A stretch of 64,000 nucleotides of DNA from Phoebastria nigripes (GCA_035582835.1 JAYKAV010003066.1:805315-869314); one strand, 5' to 3'. Positions 22,354 to 36,332 are shown, numbered from the stretch's first letter. The notes: generated by a model from the letters alone, not told the origin. A program made the numbers and translations.

Positions 22354-22407
22354 AACTGAGTTTCAATTTTAAAATGTCGCAGCCCAAAGAGCCTCCAAAT
22401 ATGACAG
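22354..22407 (+). CDS. Candidate short 5' coding exon, gene unknown
   Basis: A pyrimidine-rich acceptor (TTTTTATTTTATATCTTTTTAG, ending at 22353) is followed by a 20-nt leader and ATG at 22374, with A at -3. Then come eleven codons (MSQPKEPPNMT) and a consensus donor, ACAG/GTAAGTG, with the GT at 22408. Codons include TCG, a CpG that is uncommon in this AT-rich background. The upstream frame is also open back to 22032, so the acceptor is not proven. I do not recognise the protein start and see no downstream partner exon. It could be a real first coding exon of a gene extending to the right, or a chance alignment of splice-like signals. Confidence is low. Confidence 0.28.
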
Positions 22408-25400
22408 GTAAGTGAAAAATACTAGAACACATTTTTGTAGACCCTGAGACTTTTTGATGAAACCTGTGAATGCTGTGAAGGAAGACAGAGGTTCAGAAAC
22501 AAGTATCTGAAATGTGTGTTCTTATATGACAGTTATGTGAGCTAAGAGACAACTGAGTTTTTAAGAATGACTTTATGTGGACAGACGGGTAGTATTCTAA
22601 GACACTGTTTCTCCAAATTTTGAATGATCTCATCTATCCAACTTCTCCCGCAGAGTCTTCATTGAGCTCAGAGCTTTGCCAGTGTCTTCTGCTTCATTAC
22701 TTGTCTTATCATGATTCCTAAATACAAAAGGGCATAATTTGTAAACCTTAGAGNATTTATGAGGATTATTTTGGGGTTTGATTCATTCAACCTGAATTCA
22801 TTCCTTGCATGTGAAAGTAAAAATCACTACTCTCAGAAAAAAAACCCTAAAAGACTGGCAAACAATTCTAAAACTAACAAAATAGGATTGCAGTCTTTAA
22901 TTCATTCTTGAATATCCCAAATCACAAATAACACAGCTATGTAGAGCAGGATCTTTGGGCAGTAGTAATCAGTGCAGTACCAGTGAAACTGTTGATCTGG
23001 CTGATAGTCTTCAGAACTACAAATAAATTATGTGTAAAGACAAAAAAGCCTTAAGGCACATTTCTTCCTCAGGTACCTGTGAAGTCCTGAATCAAGGAAT
23101 CCATGTTTTTTCTTGAGCAGCTGGTGACAGAAAATAAACCAGTGCATGAAAACACAGGAACAAAGATGAAATCTCAGTGAAAAAAAAAAACAACTTCTAA
23201 AAAAAGAAAAGAAAAAATGCCTGTGGAGAATTTCCTAAATTGTGTGATATTATAGACTGAACTCTGTCCTTGTAGTATTACATTTCAGAAGAGATAAAAT
23301 CCAAAGATGGGAAAAGCTCATTCTTTATAATCATTTCTACCCCCTTCCGTGGGTATCTAAAAGTGTCTTTTTCTGCACCTTCAGACCACTATGTATTATT
23401 TTCAATTTTGATGCTACTGACTGTGATAAGGGAAATACAGAATAGTGAATTTGTCAAGTGTAAAAGATGGAGAAGGATCCTTCAGCTGTGTACTTTTCGT
23501 TTTATACTTGTTGGGACTACAAACACTGAGCAAATTACCACCTTAGGGACTTACACACCATCCACAGGAAAATCAATAGACTTTCCTAAATGNGGCAGAT
23601 CACCCTGGCAGCTGGCAAGCTACTCCAGAGTGGAAGTCACCCAAAAATCTGGCTTGTGAGCTCTTTCTGGGGGCAAGCGGAGCTGGAGGCACCCCTCCAT
23701 CAGAGCCCTGTGCGGAGAGGCAGCTCCAGCCCTGTGCTGGGATGGTGCAATGCCATTCCCCTGCTGTGATGATGGCACCCAAGCAAATCAGCTTCGGGAC
23801 TCCCCCCACAGCTGATGTTTGTGTCCTGTTTGAGGACAAAATCTGAGCCATGCTGGTTTGGATTTGTTATAAATTATTTGTAAAGCTCCTTTTAACACAC
23901 ATGTCTTTTTCTTCTTCTCTCTACAACTCAGTCTTTGATGTTTACAGAGCACTGAAGGGATATATATGAGAGATGCTACTTTGTCTTCTCAAAACAGCCC
24001 CTGGAATCATGAGCTGATTAAACAGCTGAAAATATACTCAGTGTCAAAGGCAATTCATTTGCATGGGCTGTACTAGCTAGATAACCAAGGTAGTCCTGTT
24101 TTGGAGTATTTGTGCAACCAGAACACTTTCCAAAAGTCGTAAGTATTCTGGAAACCAGCTGAAGAGCCAGGGATGAGCCTCATTCTGAAAATCAGGCTTT
24201 ATTTAAACCTTCATCATGCATTTAGCGCCTGTTTCTGATCCACGCCTCATTTTTACACTGAAATGATAGTGCATGTAATCTACAGATACAGACTCTAAAT
24301 TAGCTTCTGTCATAGCACAGAAGGTGATTTACTTGAAATGAGTCAGCATGCATTTGAAAGTCTGCAGTGCACACAGAGCCCGTATCTTTTATTCCTTAGA
24401 CTTCCATGGGGTGTTTAGTCTGTGCCAAGAACGAGGTATGTGGCTGACTTGAATAATACCAAGAGATAAGATAACAGGCACACTTCTGGCCTGGGTTAAA
24501 CAGCTGCCTGGAGAACTTCTCATTACCACACTTAAAAACTGTCTCTAAGCAAAGTCACAACACACACGTGCAGCAACACCACGAGGGGCTGCGTGGTGTC
24601 AGCGGGAATCCACAAATACCCCACAGTTAGAGAGCAAGGAGTTACCCAGAGGTATCAGTTATGTAGCTGCTGCTCCATTCTTACCACTCCTGTCCTGCAA
24701 GGGGCTGCAGATCAGATGGAAACCCTCAATCAACGCTTCCCTCACAGCATCCCGCTGTCAGGCTGTGCAGTAAATAAAGGTGCTAAGGCTGCTATTAGGC
24801 TGGAGCTGCCCTTCCTTTCTTTCTCTGTGACTGGAAGGGGACTCCCTGCTCTCTGCGCTGCTGGGTACTCGCAGTGAGGTGCTTGCTGAAGCGCAGACAC
24901 ATTGACTTACCTCCAGGCAGCTCAGGAAAGCTGAGACAATTTGTACCAGCGGAGGATCTGACCCTGTGTTTACAACTGATGCAATTCCAAGCGTAGTCCA
25001 TGTTAATAAGGCAGGCAGAAAGCTGAAGGAGGGCAATAGTTCTTACCTGTGCTCATGAAATATTAGTTCTGTGAGTTATGCCAAGGACAGCACAGAAGCT
25101 CAGTAACTGATTGAAAATATATGTAAGGCAATTTGTCCCCAAAAGCCCCAGAATAAATTGAGTGTGCTTCTCCATTGCAGTAAAATGAGAGCTGGGGGTC
25201 ACTATTATTTAAGGCAAAGAAGATGATTTATCTGTGCAGCCTTGGATTGGGTTTTCTCTATTGACAGGGGTGGCAGCCAGCAGCAGTGTTTGGGTGCTGG
25301 CGAAGGAGAGGGGAATGCAGCTTCAGGCCCTTACCTTCCTGCCAATGAAAATATCTTTTCAAGATTTACTGACACTACCTGTCCTGAACCATAACCCAAA

Positions 25401-27358
25401 TGCGACAACCAGTGTTACTGTTAAAAACACAACTCCTGTTTCCAGCAGATATCCTTGAGAAAACATACATTCTGATCAGAGAGGTTGCTGCTCCTTCCCC
25501 AGAGCTGACTGTTCAGGTTTTCCTGCCCTGTCGATGCAGGTCAGATAAGAAAAAGAAAATCTTAATTTGCTTGTTAATGGACAGGGACTTTTCCTGAGTG
25601 TTTCCTGACTAGTTCTCTGCCAGATCGTCCTGAGAGTTGGGGCCCAACTCTGCAGCAGGAAGCCTGGCAGCTTCAAAGTCCCCAGCAACCTGGGAAGAAA
25701 ATCAAGGCAGGTAAAGGCTTCCAGACGTTGAGCTTCTTAGTAGCTCTGCAGCCAGACAGCTGGAAAACCCAAGCAAATTGGAGAATCTTGTCAATTATGG
25801 TTAGGATTGTTTTGACAGGCATTTTGATGTACTGAGACAAATTATGGATCTCTTCCCATGCAATAGGAAATTCCATTTTGCTGGATGCTGTTCTGATGTA
25901 AAATTGCTTTGGGGGGGGAGTGGGCAGGACTTTCTGGAGCACAGGGATTCTGGGCTCTGCCTTCCTTTAGGAGACAAGCACCCAAAGTCTGCTGCCTAAG
26001 ACACTTTTCAGCTTCCTGAAAATTGTGCTAGGTGTTAATGCATCTTTGAGCACTAAAATACATTAAGGCTCTAGTTCTAGAGCTGACCTTCACTCAGTTC
26101 AGCTCCTCTTTACACTCCTTTATGAGTAAATATTTGGCAGCTATTTTAAAATCCTCAGGTACACCAACAAAGCAGAAGCTCTGTAAGATAAACTGTACTT
26201 AGGTGCTAATGCCATGATTTTAGAAGTATGAGTATCTGCTCATGAAGAATAGGAATATTTCCTCTTTAAAACAATGGAAAATATGCCTTTAAAACTTTGA
26301 GCCTAAATTCCTACACTTAGGCTATTCTCAGTGCTATATTGTGCTGTTGGAATGAATCCATTTTTGCTCTCCTTGAAAACACATAGCCCCATGCTGACTT
26401 GCATATTGTTTAGACAAGCCTAATGCTCTACCCTTCGTCTGGTCTATTTAAAGGAAATCAATCAGCATTCCTCTGATGAACTTCATGGGCACTGGTGTTA
26501 GACACTCGCTTAGACTTGCCTGCTTAATGGAACACATTCTTATTCCAAGCACCTTTTTTTTGAGTAATAATGCGACAGCTATGAGTTTACCAAAAAGGGG
26601 TCATAGGTGAACAACAATTATTGGGCAGGAACAAAATCCTTCTTAGGCAGTCACTGATTGCAGGTAGGAATTCCTTTCAAGGCTGAGCAATTGCCTTAAG
26701 CACCTACACTTGTACACACACTGGATTAGCTATGCACCAGATAAAGAAACGGAAACAGATGCTGAAAAAAATCAAGGAAAAGAGGAGCGGAGAGGCAGGC
26801 AAAAAAAGCTGCCAAAACAATGAGCGTCACTCTCAGATGTTTGGGAAATGATTGGGTTAAAAGCATTTCCTTAATTCACCTTTTGAATTTGTGCTAAGCT
26901 ATATGTCTCCTAGCTTTCCCTCCCTAGCTTTTTGTCCATCTGTCTACCCTTTGATTGTAACTTCTATAGGTGAGGAATCTACCTTCTTATCTGTCTGGAA
27001 ACTGTCCAGATTTAATTTAATCTCTAAAACCTGTCAAGTCTGGACAAAGTGAATCTATGCAGATAATTTGAGGTCTCGGACCTTTTGGATGAAGAAACCT
27101 GCTTCTTGTAAATTGGCTCATTGAAACAGAACAGTAAAGTGGCAGCATGCCTCTGTCTGGTTGTTGTTCAGGAGTGTTTGCTGGCATGCACAGTGTGGAA
27201 TATGCTGTGTACGATGCTATCCATGCATCTCTGCATTACTATACTTTAAAACTATCTGGTAACTCCATGAATTTCCAAAGGAGAAACATTTCTGCTTTGA
27301 AGTCAGAGGGAATTTATTTTGTCTGTATCTTTCCTTTCCTTCCACTTGTTTTCAATTG
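22408..27358. other. Noncoding sequence, no gene recognised
   Basis: If the candidate exon at 22354 is real, this would be intron; otherwise it is intergenic. An A-rich low-complexity patch lies at about 23180-23218. Slightly GC-richer patches at about 23600-23850 and 24560-24900 have overlapping frames on both strands and no recognisable protein. Nothing else can be named. Confidence 0.5.
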
Positions 27359-27376
27359 AAAAAAAAAAAAAAAAAA
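27359..27376 (+). repeat. Poly-A tract
   Basis: A run of 18 A is followed by CACCCAAGA. The same phrase after an A run is seen at about 47503-47522. The element, if any, upstream of the tail is not recognisable. Confidence 0.7.
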
Positions 27377-30300
27377 CACCCAAGAAAAAATAGCCTGTGG
27401 GCAAACCCATCCCTGATGACATCAAAAGAATGATTACTGGTTAATTTCTGTAATAAGGGTTCTGCGTTCCCTTAAGTAGCTCACTCTGCATTTCTGGTGG
27501 TCTTTTAAAACCCTCTCATTATGCCAGCCATGTTCATACCTGTCATTTGTGCTAGAACCAGCAGGTGAAAGAAATTGTTTGGGGACAGCACTCGAGCAGT
27601 GGTGCACTCTGACCCATTACGCTCTCCCGTGCAGAAGGATGGCAGTGGAGCCAGTCAGCCAGCAGTGCCCACTGCTCCCAGCACAGCTCAGCTGCAGCCA
27701 GGAATCGGGACCGATCTCTCCACGACACTGGGGGTGAAGATAATTCTTCACAGACAGAGCCATACAGCTCCATTAGTCCAATGGTTGGAGACTGTCCCTC
27801 TGACAGACCCACACTATGTGAGAGTTGATAATGCATCAGTGAGAGGCTTCTCATCTCTAATACCCACGTCTCCTACACACTGCAAGTTGCTACAGTCATG
27901 AAATGAACTAAGACATCAATAAATGAGAAGACTATTGTCTCAACAGTCTCTCTCTTCTAGAGGATCTTCATAGGCTTTGCCTTTGGGGAGGAAATGACAG
28001 TAAAATTGTGATTTTGCTTTCAAGCTGAATTTTAAGGAAAGGAAATGAACGTTAAGGGAACCACTGTTTGAAAAAGGCGATGTATCTCTGAAACACTATT
28101 GGGCCAGTAAGTGGCAGCCCACAAAAAGACAAAAGAGTTTGTCACCATCATCTGAGTCACCCATTCAGCACTAGGAAATAGGGAATGAAGTGATCATCTG
28201 AGGAGTTTTAGCGCATTTTCTTTGGGGATGCTGCTGCNTGATGATCCATTTGATCCACATGAACTGAAAATGGAAGAGTCATAATGCACTAAGTTTCCCT
28301 AAGAGCAAAAGTCCAATGGTGAGAGGAAGTCTAGTGATTGATTGCTTCAGGGTGTTCCTGACATTTAGCCACAATATGTTTGCTTGGACATGTTACTAGG
28401 TTGTTCCTGCATCTACGTGAAATGTGGCAACAAAAAAAAAAGGAAAATAAACTGCTCTGTGTTGAGTGAGAGAAATATACGGCATGAGAAGGACGTAGGG
28501 ACAATTGCTGAGAGAGGTCAAACCGCCTGCAGTGAGACTGGGAGAAACAGGTTGAAGGGGTGAGTGCTGTAGGAGGAGAAATAGAAAACAGAAAAAATGA
28601 AAGTGGAGACGTAAAATGAAAACTGTGGGAGGAGTAAAAGATGAAAAGCAAGGAAAAGGGCAAGAAAGCTATGTGAACAGGTGACCTCCATCCTGCCCTC
28701 AGCAACCAACCATTCCTGATCAATATTTTGTGCCTGCCAGCAGCCGAGGGCAAGGGCTTTAAGCCAAGGTGAAAGCCACCTGTAATGAACTATTGCACTG
28801 TGATACAACTAAGGGGAAGTTTCTTCTTCACTTCAGGGAGCTATTTGCCTACACATGGCTTGGTTTCCTTATAAATTTGATCTTAACCAGTGTAACTGAA
28901 TGATATTAATCTTGCTCACCTATCTGTGTCTAATCCTTTTTAGGCTTCTGCAAAGTGCTTTTCTTGAGTGATATCTGTCATGGGGTTACGGAACTGAATT
29001 ATGTGTTCTGGTTTTAAGTGTTAGTTTGTAAATGTTTCTTTTTCCAATCGATTTTTTTTTCTTTTCAGCTCCTGCATCCAACCTGTATCTTCCCATTTAT
29101 TTTACATGACAGTTTAATATCACCTTCTACATTTCCTCTCTAGACTAGTCATAACAGTAGCTAGCCAGAAAAAAGTTTACATAAGAAGTATGTTAAAATA
29201 TTCCTCGTTTTAGAAATTTTTTTTTATTTTTTTTTTTTTAGCTCTCATCCTAACTTCCCATAGAAAGCTTTCTTGTCAGCAATCGCTTCATTACTCCATC
29301 TGGACTATGGTTTTACCTTTTGACAGGGATGACCAAAGCTGCATAAGCTGTAAAATGTGGAGACAGCACTGACTCATAGACTGTTTTCAAACCCTGATAT
29401 ATGCAGTATCTTCTAATTATCTGCTTTTATATTGCTTCTCTGCATGGGGCCGACGTTTTCCGGCTATTTAAAGACATACTTTTTCCTCTCTATTTCAATG
29501 GCAAATTAAAAAAAACACTTGATGAAAAATGTTAGTATTTCCTTTCAATATGAGTTACCTTCTACTCCAGCTTGCATTTGTCACTATTCCAGCTACTTAT
29601 CTAACTCTGGTAGGTCCTTCCAAATTTCATCTGAAACTTCTGGTTTGGTCATTAGTAGCATTGACAACACTGTCAACCAATGGTTAATTACAATCAAGGA
29701 AAGAAGATGACAGCTGTTTTAGCAGAGTGACTATAACATCGTTTATTTTAATTAAGAAAGGAGCAGCAAGACTATATCTTTTGCAAAAGAAAGGAGATGC
29801 ATTTTGGAGAAGAAGAAGATTAAATCAGTGGAATCTGAAAGGAGGATTAGCTATGAAAGCAGATATGTCCTATCAGGAAGTACTTTTCTCTGTGGCGGAT
29901 GCAACCTGAGACAGAAAAAAATGCAGAGAGACAAAATCTCTGAGCAGGTACCCTTAGGAATGTCTACAGCAAATCAGGCAGCAGAAGGGTAAGAGAAACC
30001 CCTTGGATTAAATTAAAGAAAGTAAGCATATTCTTTTCTTTCATTTCTTGACCCATGTCTTTTATAAACATTGGCAGCTGTGTCGTCAATTTTGTTTAAC
30101 TAAATCCATTCTTTCCTCTCTCCCCCACCATTTTACCTTAACTTGGCTTGAATTAAGAGCAATTTTGGCTGACAGCAAAGCATTCCTTCCCCAGGGGTTT
30201 GCACGAACCTACAAGCCAGGGTAGTGGGACACCTTAACCAGACACCTCACCTCCCCAGCGCACTTCCCAGCCTAGCTGGTGGGACATGGACCCCCCCAAA

Positions 30301-33300
30301 CCATAAGCCGGGACGCAACCTGGTCTCATGGGGTCAGGAGAGGGGACAGACACTAACAGGGGTAAGCCAAGAGGCCTTTCTAGCATGCAGCGAGGCGTTA
30401 AAGAATATGCCAGAACCAAGCCAGCTCTGTGTAATACTTCTNTAAACCTGAAGTGGGACTGTGCCACTGTCCCACTGAAGTGATCCAGTGCCACTGTCAG
30501 TCCCTTAAACTCCTATTTAAGTGCTTGAAAGGATATACTTCAACACCAGAACATCCAAATTCAGAACAGAGCACTCCCTATCTGTATCTCATTGGGAAAT
30601 TATCCAGGATCCGATCCCAGATACGGGCAAGAGCGATTCTTCTTACCAAAGACACCCACAAATATTTAATGGAAGCACACAGGGCTGTAAGGAAACAGGT
30701 TTTTTTTAGACAAGCAACTATAAGTAGTTTATTAGACACAGTCTTAGACAGACCTGTGTTTCATATCTATGAAAGGGACTGTGTGCCCGAAATGTGTTTG
30801 TGTTGCCCAGCCTGGTTCACTGTTCTAATCAAAGCTATTATATCTCCCTACAAACCTGCACTCACATGTATCCTGAGACCATCACAGCTATTGAAACACT
30901 GTAATCCTTAGCTACCTACAGACAGACCAGTAATTTATACATTTAGACTCAGGCAGAGAATAACTCTGTCTTTAGGAGGAAATAAATGTTTTGTTTTGAT
31001 TCCAATTTGAACAAAAAACTTTGCTGTTTAAAGAAAAAAAAATACATGGGAGAAGAAATTCCTATTCCCCGTGTAGATCTGGGAACCACATCTCACTTGG
31101 CTGGCCTCCTCCAAGTTCTCCCCAGGCCATGGGCACTGGCATCTAAGGCTGCCCGATGTCCAGGCACCCACCTCCCCTCTGAGGCACAAGGAACCCAACC
31201 GGCAAGCTGGAAGGCAGCTGGCACGCTTCTGGTCGAGTCCAACCAGGGCTTTGGTGAATCATTGTCAAAATTGGACAGACCGCCACTTGTAGATTTCAAC
31301 AACCTTCCATTTTATTTAAAAAGAAATCTTTCATTTTTTGTTGTGTCTGACCAGGTTGTATCATACAGGCTGGATAAAGATAAATCTTTGCAATACGTCA
31401 GTTTGAATAAAGCTCTGAAGCCAAACATCTGGAAATCCACATTTTATCAGGGTAGCCTATGTCAGACAAGCTAATGTTGATACTTTAACTGTTCCTACCC
31501 TTATTTCCAAGACCTGGATCATGTTATGGGAATTGCAGTGCTCATGGCAAAATGACTGATACGAAACTGCAGGAATTTTAAGCCCTTCGGGGGGTAATGG
31601 TATGCTTTAGTAATCTGATGCAGAACTGAACTTCATGCTGATTAAGCAGAGTGGCCATCTTAAAATGATTTCCAGAAAACATTTAGCTTCTAAAACGCTT
31701 TTTGTTACAAGAACTTTGTGGAGGGAGCACAGACTCCGCTTCTGGCATGAATTAATAGTGAATTGGTTGGTGTGTTAACAAAGGCACCCTCGTCCTCTTT
31801 GTCCCTCCCTTTGGGCATCCCCAGTACAAATGCATCACTAGCTAGGCTGCTCTTTCTGACAACATAAAGAGGTTCTAACTTGAAATTATTTTGCTTTTCA
31901 GTGTTACTCTCCCTTCTCTCCTGTTTTTCAGGGTAGACTGATTATCACTGACATTACAGCTTGACACACAGAAGGACGTTTTTACTATTTTTGTTCAAGG
32001 TAGAGGACTGGATCTTCCACAGGGAAGGGGGGGGACCAGACACCTCTCTCGACCACAGCCTATTCAAACATCCTGAACATGCCTCCTATACCACTGTACA
32101 TGGAATATGTCCTGCAGTTAAATGAATACAGAGGCGAATGAGAATTTCAGTAAGTCCTATAGGTAACGAGTTAAATGACCCAAGCAATATGTACCGGCCT
32201 TGTAGATAGGAAGATATACTTTCTCCTGTAATGAATGTACCGCTAACGTCTCCACTAAGCAGAACATGATTTTCTACCACTAATCCTATGGCCCACTCCT
32301 AGACAACATTTTATGACTATGTATTTCAAATCTTGATCAGTGGGAAAGCCTAAGTCTTGGCACAAACATAAACAGTGACGATAAATTAGACACAAGCAGG
32401 GTGCAACTTTTCAGGATCCCAGGCTCTGTCTAAATTTACTGGCTGTTTGCTGAGGCTTTGTGACTAATGGTAGCATAAAATATTTTAGTCAACTGGCAAA
32501 GTGAGGACTCAGAATGATTGAGAAGTACTGTAACCGGCTGCTCTGATTAACGGTGGGTAAATTACTGTTAATGCTGGTAATAAATGCCATTAGCAGTAAT
32601 TCACTGAATAGCAGCTCTATAGGCTCCAATCATGTCAAAGTTTAGCTAGAAACNACGACTGACTAATCTTGGCAAGTTCCAGACATTGCTGTGCTTCCCG
32701 ACGGCTGCTTGAAGACACTGCAGGTTGCAGTGGGCTGTGCACACTCATGCCTTGCGAAGGATTGGAATGGCTTTTTTATCAGCTATTACTCTTTCCTTCA
32801 CCTGGAATGACACGTGCAGTATATCTATGTTTGAAAACAAGCAATACTCCTCTGCTGCCTCCAGCGAGGTGAGTTGCTGCAGGACCTGGGGACCTGGCAC
32901 TATAGCAAACTTCAGTGATGTGCTGTGAATTTGACCCTTCAAAAAGGGGAAAAACAGCGTGGAGTATGCCGGAATCTTCTGGATCCCAGGAAGGGTTACC
33001 TTCTCTTCTCCTGCTCTCTGTCCCCATGAGGCATCTTCTTCACATTTCCACCAGTGTAACAATATCCACTCGCGTAACTCTGTAACAACTGAGCACACCA
33101 ACCTCTGGTAGTGAATGGACCCATCCTATTTTCCTGTCTAATATGCCCTTATGTGAAGCACAAATGTAATGGTATTATGCTTTATTGCAATGAGGGAGAG
33201 TCATTGCTCCCATAAGTTATGGCGAGCGATATTATGCAGTAAAACTGCATCTTTAATTATTATGTCTAACAATCCGTAGTGACATAAGCTATTAGAGAGG

Positions 33301-35041
33301 TCACTACACAGCATCTTCACTGGAACCTCGAGGATTCGTTTCAAATAATTCCATCATACTCTTTCACAGCACCATGATAAAAAGCTATTACCTTCTCATA
33401 TGCATACAAATTTGGGGTGAATTTCGTAATACTGTGTTGCTTCAGCTCAGCATGTCTGGTACTGAACTTCAATCACAGAATGTTGCCTCACTGCTTTCCT
33501 AGTCGGGCTTTTCTAGTACATATTTTGCCACATGACTTGACACAGCTCTGTTTTTCAGTGCTTTGAGATGCATGTGGACCAAACATGCTGTACATGACTC
33601 ATTGACTTGTCCAACGTTTTTCAGGCTCATTGAGGATGGAACATGCCAATGTTCGCACAAAGGTTGTGTGACTTTTTCATCAGGGAACAAAGCTGGGAGC
33701 AACAGGAGGAAATGGTCAAATGCATTTTTCCCATGGCAAAATGAGCTGATCATTTTCTCAGTCAACATAATGACTGTTCATAGCCACACACAACCAGACA
33801 TTTCTGCGGTCAAGCAGCACATGAAATGTCAGGCGTTTGAGCAAGTCATTTCTGGAACTGGCAGAATATTGGTCTTGCAGAATATTCAGATATTGAATAG
33901 CAGTGAGCTGTCAGTTAAAGCTTCAGGATGACAGTAACGAGGAGTCTGCTTGGGAGAGGGGGGAGAGTTGTTTCACAGACATGAGATGCAAGAACAGATA
34001 CTGGCAACACTCCGGGTATAAATGGTGAAACAAGAGAAAGGGGAGTACTTAAAGAAGCACATGTGATACTGGAAAAATAACATAGTCATTATTTGAACCT
34101 ATTAGACATACATTCCAACAAAAGTAAAATGGCTTTTTAATTCCCAGACTGGTAGCAATGTATTCGTTCATGCTCATCGTATTTCCTATTTTCATTAGAG
34201 GAGAACCATTCTGCATGCAAACCATTACAAATAAAACTTCAGGCTCCTAAAATATGCTTATCTTACAAAAAACTGCTGTTAGATAGTTTAGTCTAAGTAT
34301 GCTATAAGTGAAATAAATACAATACATTCTTAATTTGATAGTTTGCCATGTGATGTGTTTTTAACAATGCATTTTCATTAAATTTTACTGCTTCAGCTAT
34401 CTGAAATAAGTGTGCAGATATGAGACTTCTGATCTTCTCTTCAGAGCTGAATGGCAAAAAAGACTTAAACAGGTTACTTTGTTTATAGGTTTTGAAATGA
34501 TATTCTGAAAAGATAGNGGGTGTTTCCTGCTTGCTCTCCTCCCAAAAATTCATTCTTTAGAGGAACATTCACATCTACCTCATATTTACACATCCTCTTG
34601 CCTGTCTCACTTATCCACCCTCAAACTTTTAATGAACTTTCCTTCTCCCCGGACAGCCTTGTAGTAAGTCTGCCCCACATTGCTTCACATCTTCCCTGCT
34701 ACAAAGGCTTTATCTGTGAGTAGCCAAATCTTTCTGTCCCTGTTTCCAGACAATTTGGAAAGCACATTTGGACTCACTGGGATTCAATCATAGTTTATCG
34801 TGCTTTTGAGCCTAACCTCAGAAAAGTATCTTATATGTCTAATGCCAATATTAATTGTTTTACAGGTGCATGCCAGATGATTTTATGGAAGAAAAGCTGC
34901 ACTTTCATACTGTGTAAGTCCACCTCAGTATTTACACAAGTTACGTCCTATTTCAATGCTCAGTGGTAGCTAAGAAATGGCATCAAACTCCCAGCTAATG
35001 TGCAGCTTTCTCATTTCTAGTTGCAAAAGAGGCAGAGTGGT
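27377..35041. other. Noncoding sequence with candidate conserved elements
   Basis: No gene was recognised. The longest frames, 30453-30911 (152 codons) and 30986-31474 (162 codons), are plus strand. They lack any family motif and have no convincing splice or promoter context. Segments at about 32460-32640 and 33110-33300 read like conserved noncoding elements, with clustered TTAATTATT, ATTAGCAGTAATT and TTATTGCAATG words. A poly-T tract occupies 29217-29239. The remainder is plain AT-rich DNA. Confidence 0.5.
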
Positions 35042-35079
35042 TGTGTGTGTGTGTTGTTTCGGGTTTTTTTTTTTTTTTT
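35042..35079. repeat. (TG)n followed by poly-T
   Basis: A short alternating TG run (35042-35054) is followed after TTTCGGG by a 16-base T run (35064-35079). This is simple-sequence DNA with no other feature. Confidence 0.8.
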
Positions 35080-36275
35080 ATGTTGTTTAAAATACCTTTT
35101 TCTTTACTATAAGGCTATGGTGAAGCATAAAAGAAATAATAGCTAAGAAATGACAGTTCCAGAGAGAAATAAGCTCTTACAACAAAGATTTTACTGGCAT
35201 AAGACTTTTTGCTAAAAGGGTTGCTGCTAGGTCTCTGACATCCCTTAAGCAAATGTGAGGCAAAATTGTCGTAAAGCATGAGTGGAGTTGTCACAGAGCC
35301 ACCTGACCAAACCAGCATCTCATGGCCCAAGCAGTGTCTTGGCATGGAAGGTCATTAGGTAGACATGGGGAGGGAGGGTGGAGAACGCTAGAGCCTTGCC
35401 TACTTCTGTTGCCAGAAAGCCATACCTTGTATAAGCCCAAGAGCAACACTATTTTGGATTGCTTCAGTTGTCATTTAGATGTATCCTCTGGTTTATAGAC
35501 TGTCTCACTGCCCCAAGAAATTAACAGTTTGTGCTTGGAGCAGTAAGTGGATCTGGTTTGGGTCCCTTAGATATATAGGTTATAAAAAGGTGTCATGGAT
35601 GTAAGGTGGATTTCTGGAGCATTTTTAAAAATTAGGACCAGATCTGTTTTCGGGAGGATATTCTGTTGGAACCTAGTTNAAAAGTTCTGTGTGGTATTGC
35701 TTGATGCCTTCTGTAAATGCAGTTTTAATGGAAGAAAAAGGGAGAGCAGCTGAATGGAAAGCATNAAGTTTACAGCTCCTTCTTTCACGGACTTTCATTT
35801 AGGAGCATGCTAATATGGCTATTAAAATAAGCTNCTAAATGGGTCAGTAAAATTTTATAATGCTTCATTTAAGAAAAAATTTTTTGCAAGGTTTTTCTCC
35901 AGGAAAAAATGGAAGGGGAAGTGGACATTTAAATAGCGTGAATTTTGGATGTGAGAAAATGAAAGAATCAGCATCTTCACTTTTAAGGTCTTCTCAGTAA
36001 TTATAATCAATGCAACTTGAAAGACAAGATTTGAGGGCTGTTTGTTTAAAATTTGAGGGAAAATAGATTTTTGGACTTACACCTTCCCATGCTACTCTGT
36101 TCTGTTAATGTGTGAGAACAAAATTAATTGCTTAGGCCGGGAAATGGATTGCTTGGATGTAAAGTCCTTTCTGAATGAAGTTAAAATTACGGCTTTCACT
36201 CTTCATTGCCCTGAGTATTGTGTGTTTAGTTACTCTTAAACCAAGTGGNTGTAAAATGTCACTGCTGTAATGTAT

Positions 36276-36332
36276 GGGTACACAAATTGTAAATTAATTG
36301 TCTGATTGGGTATACAAACTGTAAATTAATTT
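36276..36332 (+). repeat. Imperfect direct duplication, 25-bp unit at 32-bp period
   Basis: GGGTACACAAATTGTAAATT continuing to 36300 recurs as GGGTATACAAACTGTAAATT at 36308-36332, with about three mismatches in 25 bp. The divergence between copies shows it is not recent. Confidence 0.75.

Noticed and set aside
28331..28753. 140-codon minus-strand frame rich in serine and phenylalanine
   Set aside because: It arises from a purine-rich plus strand (GGAGAAA-type) and has no recognisable domain.
30453..31474. Two consecutive plus-strand frames of 152 and 162 codons
   Set aside because: There is no family motif and no promoter or splice context. The frames differ in phase, and one begins across an AAG-rich tract. 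This length is within chance expectation for the window.
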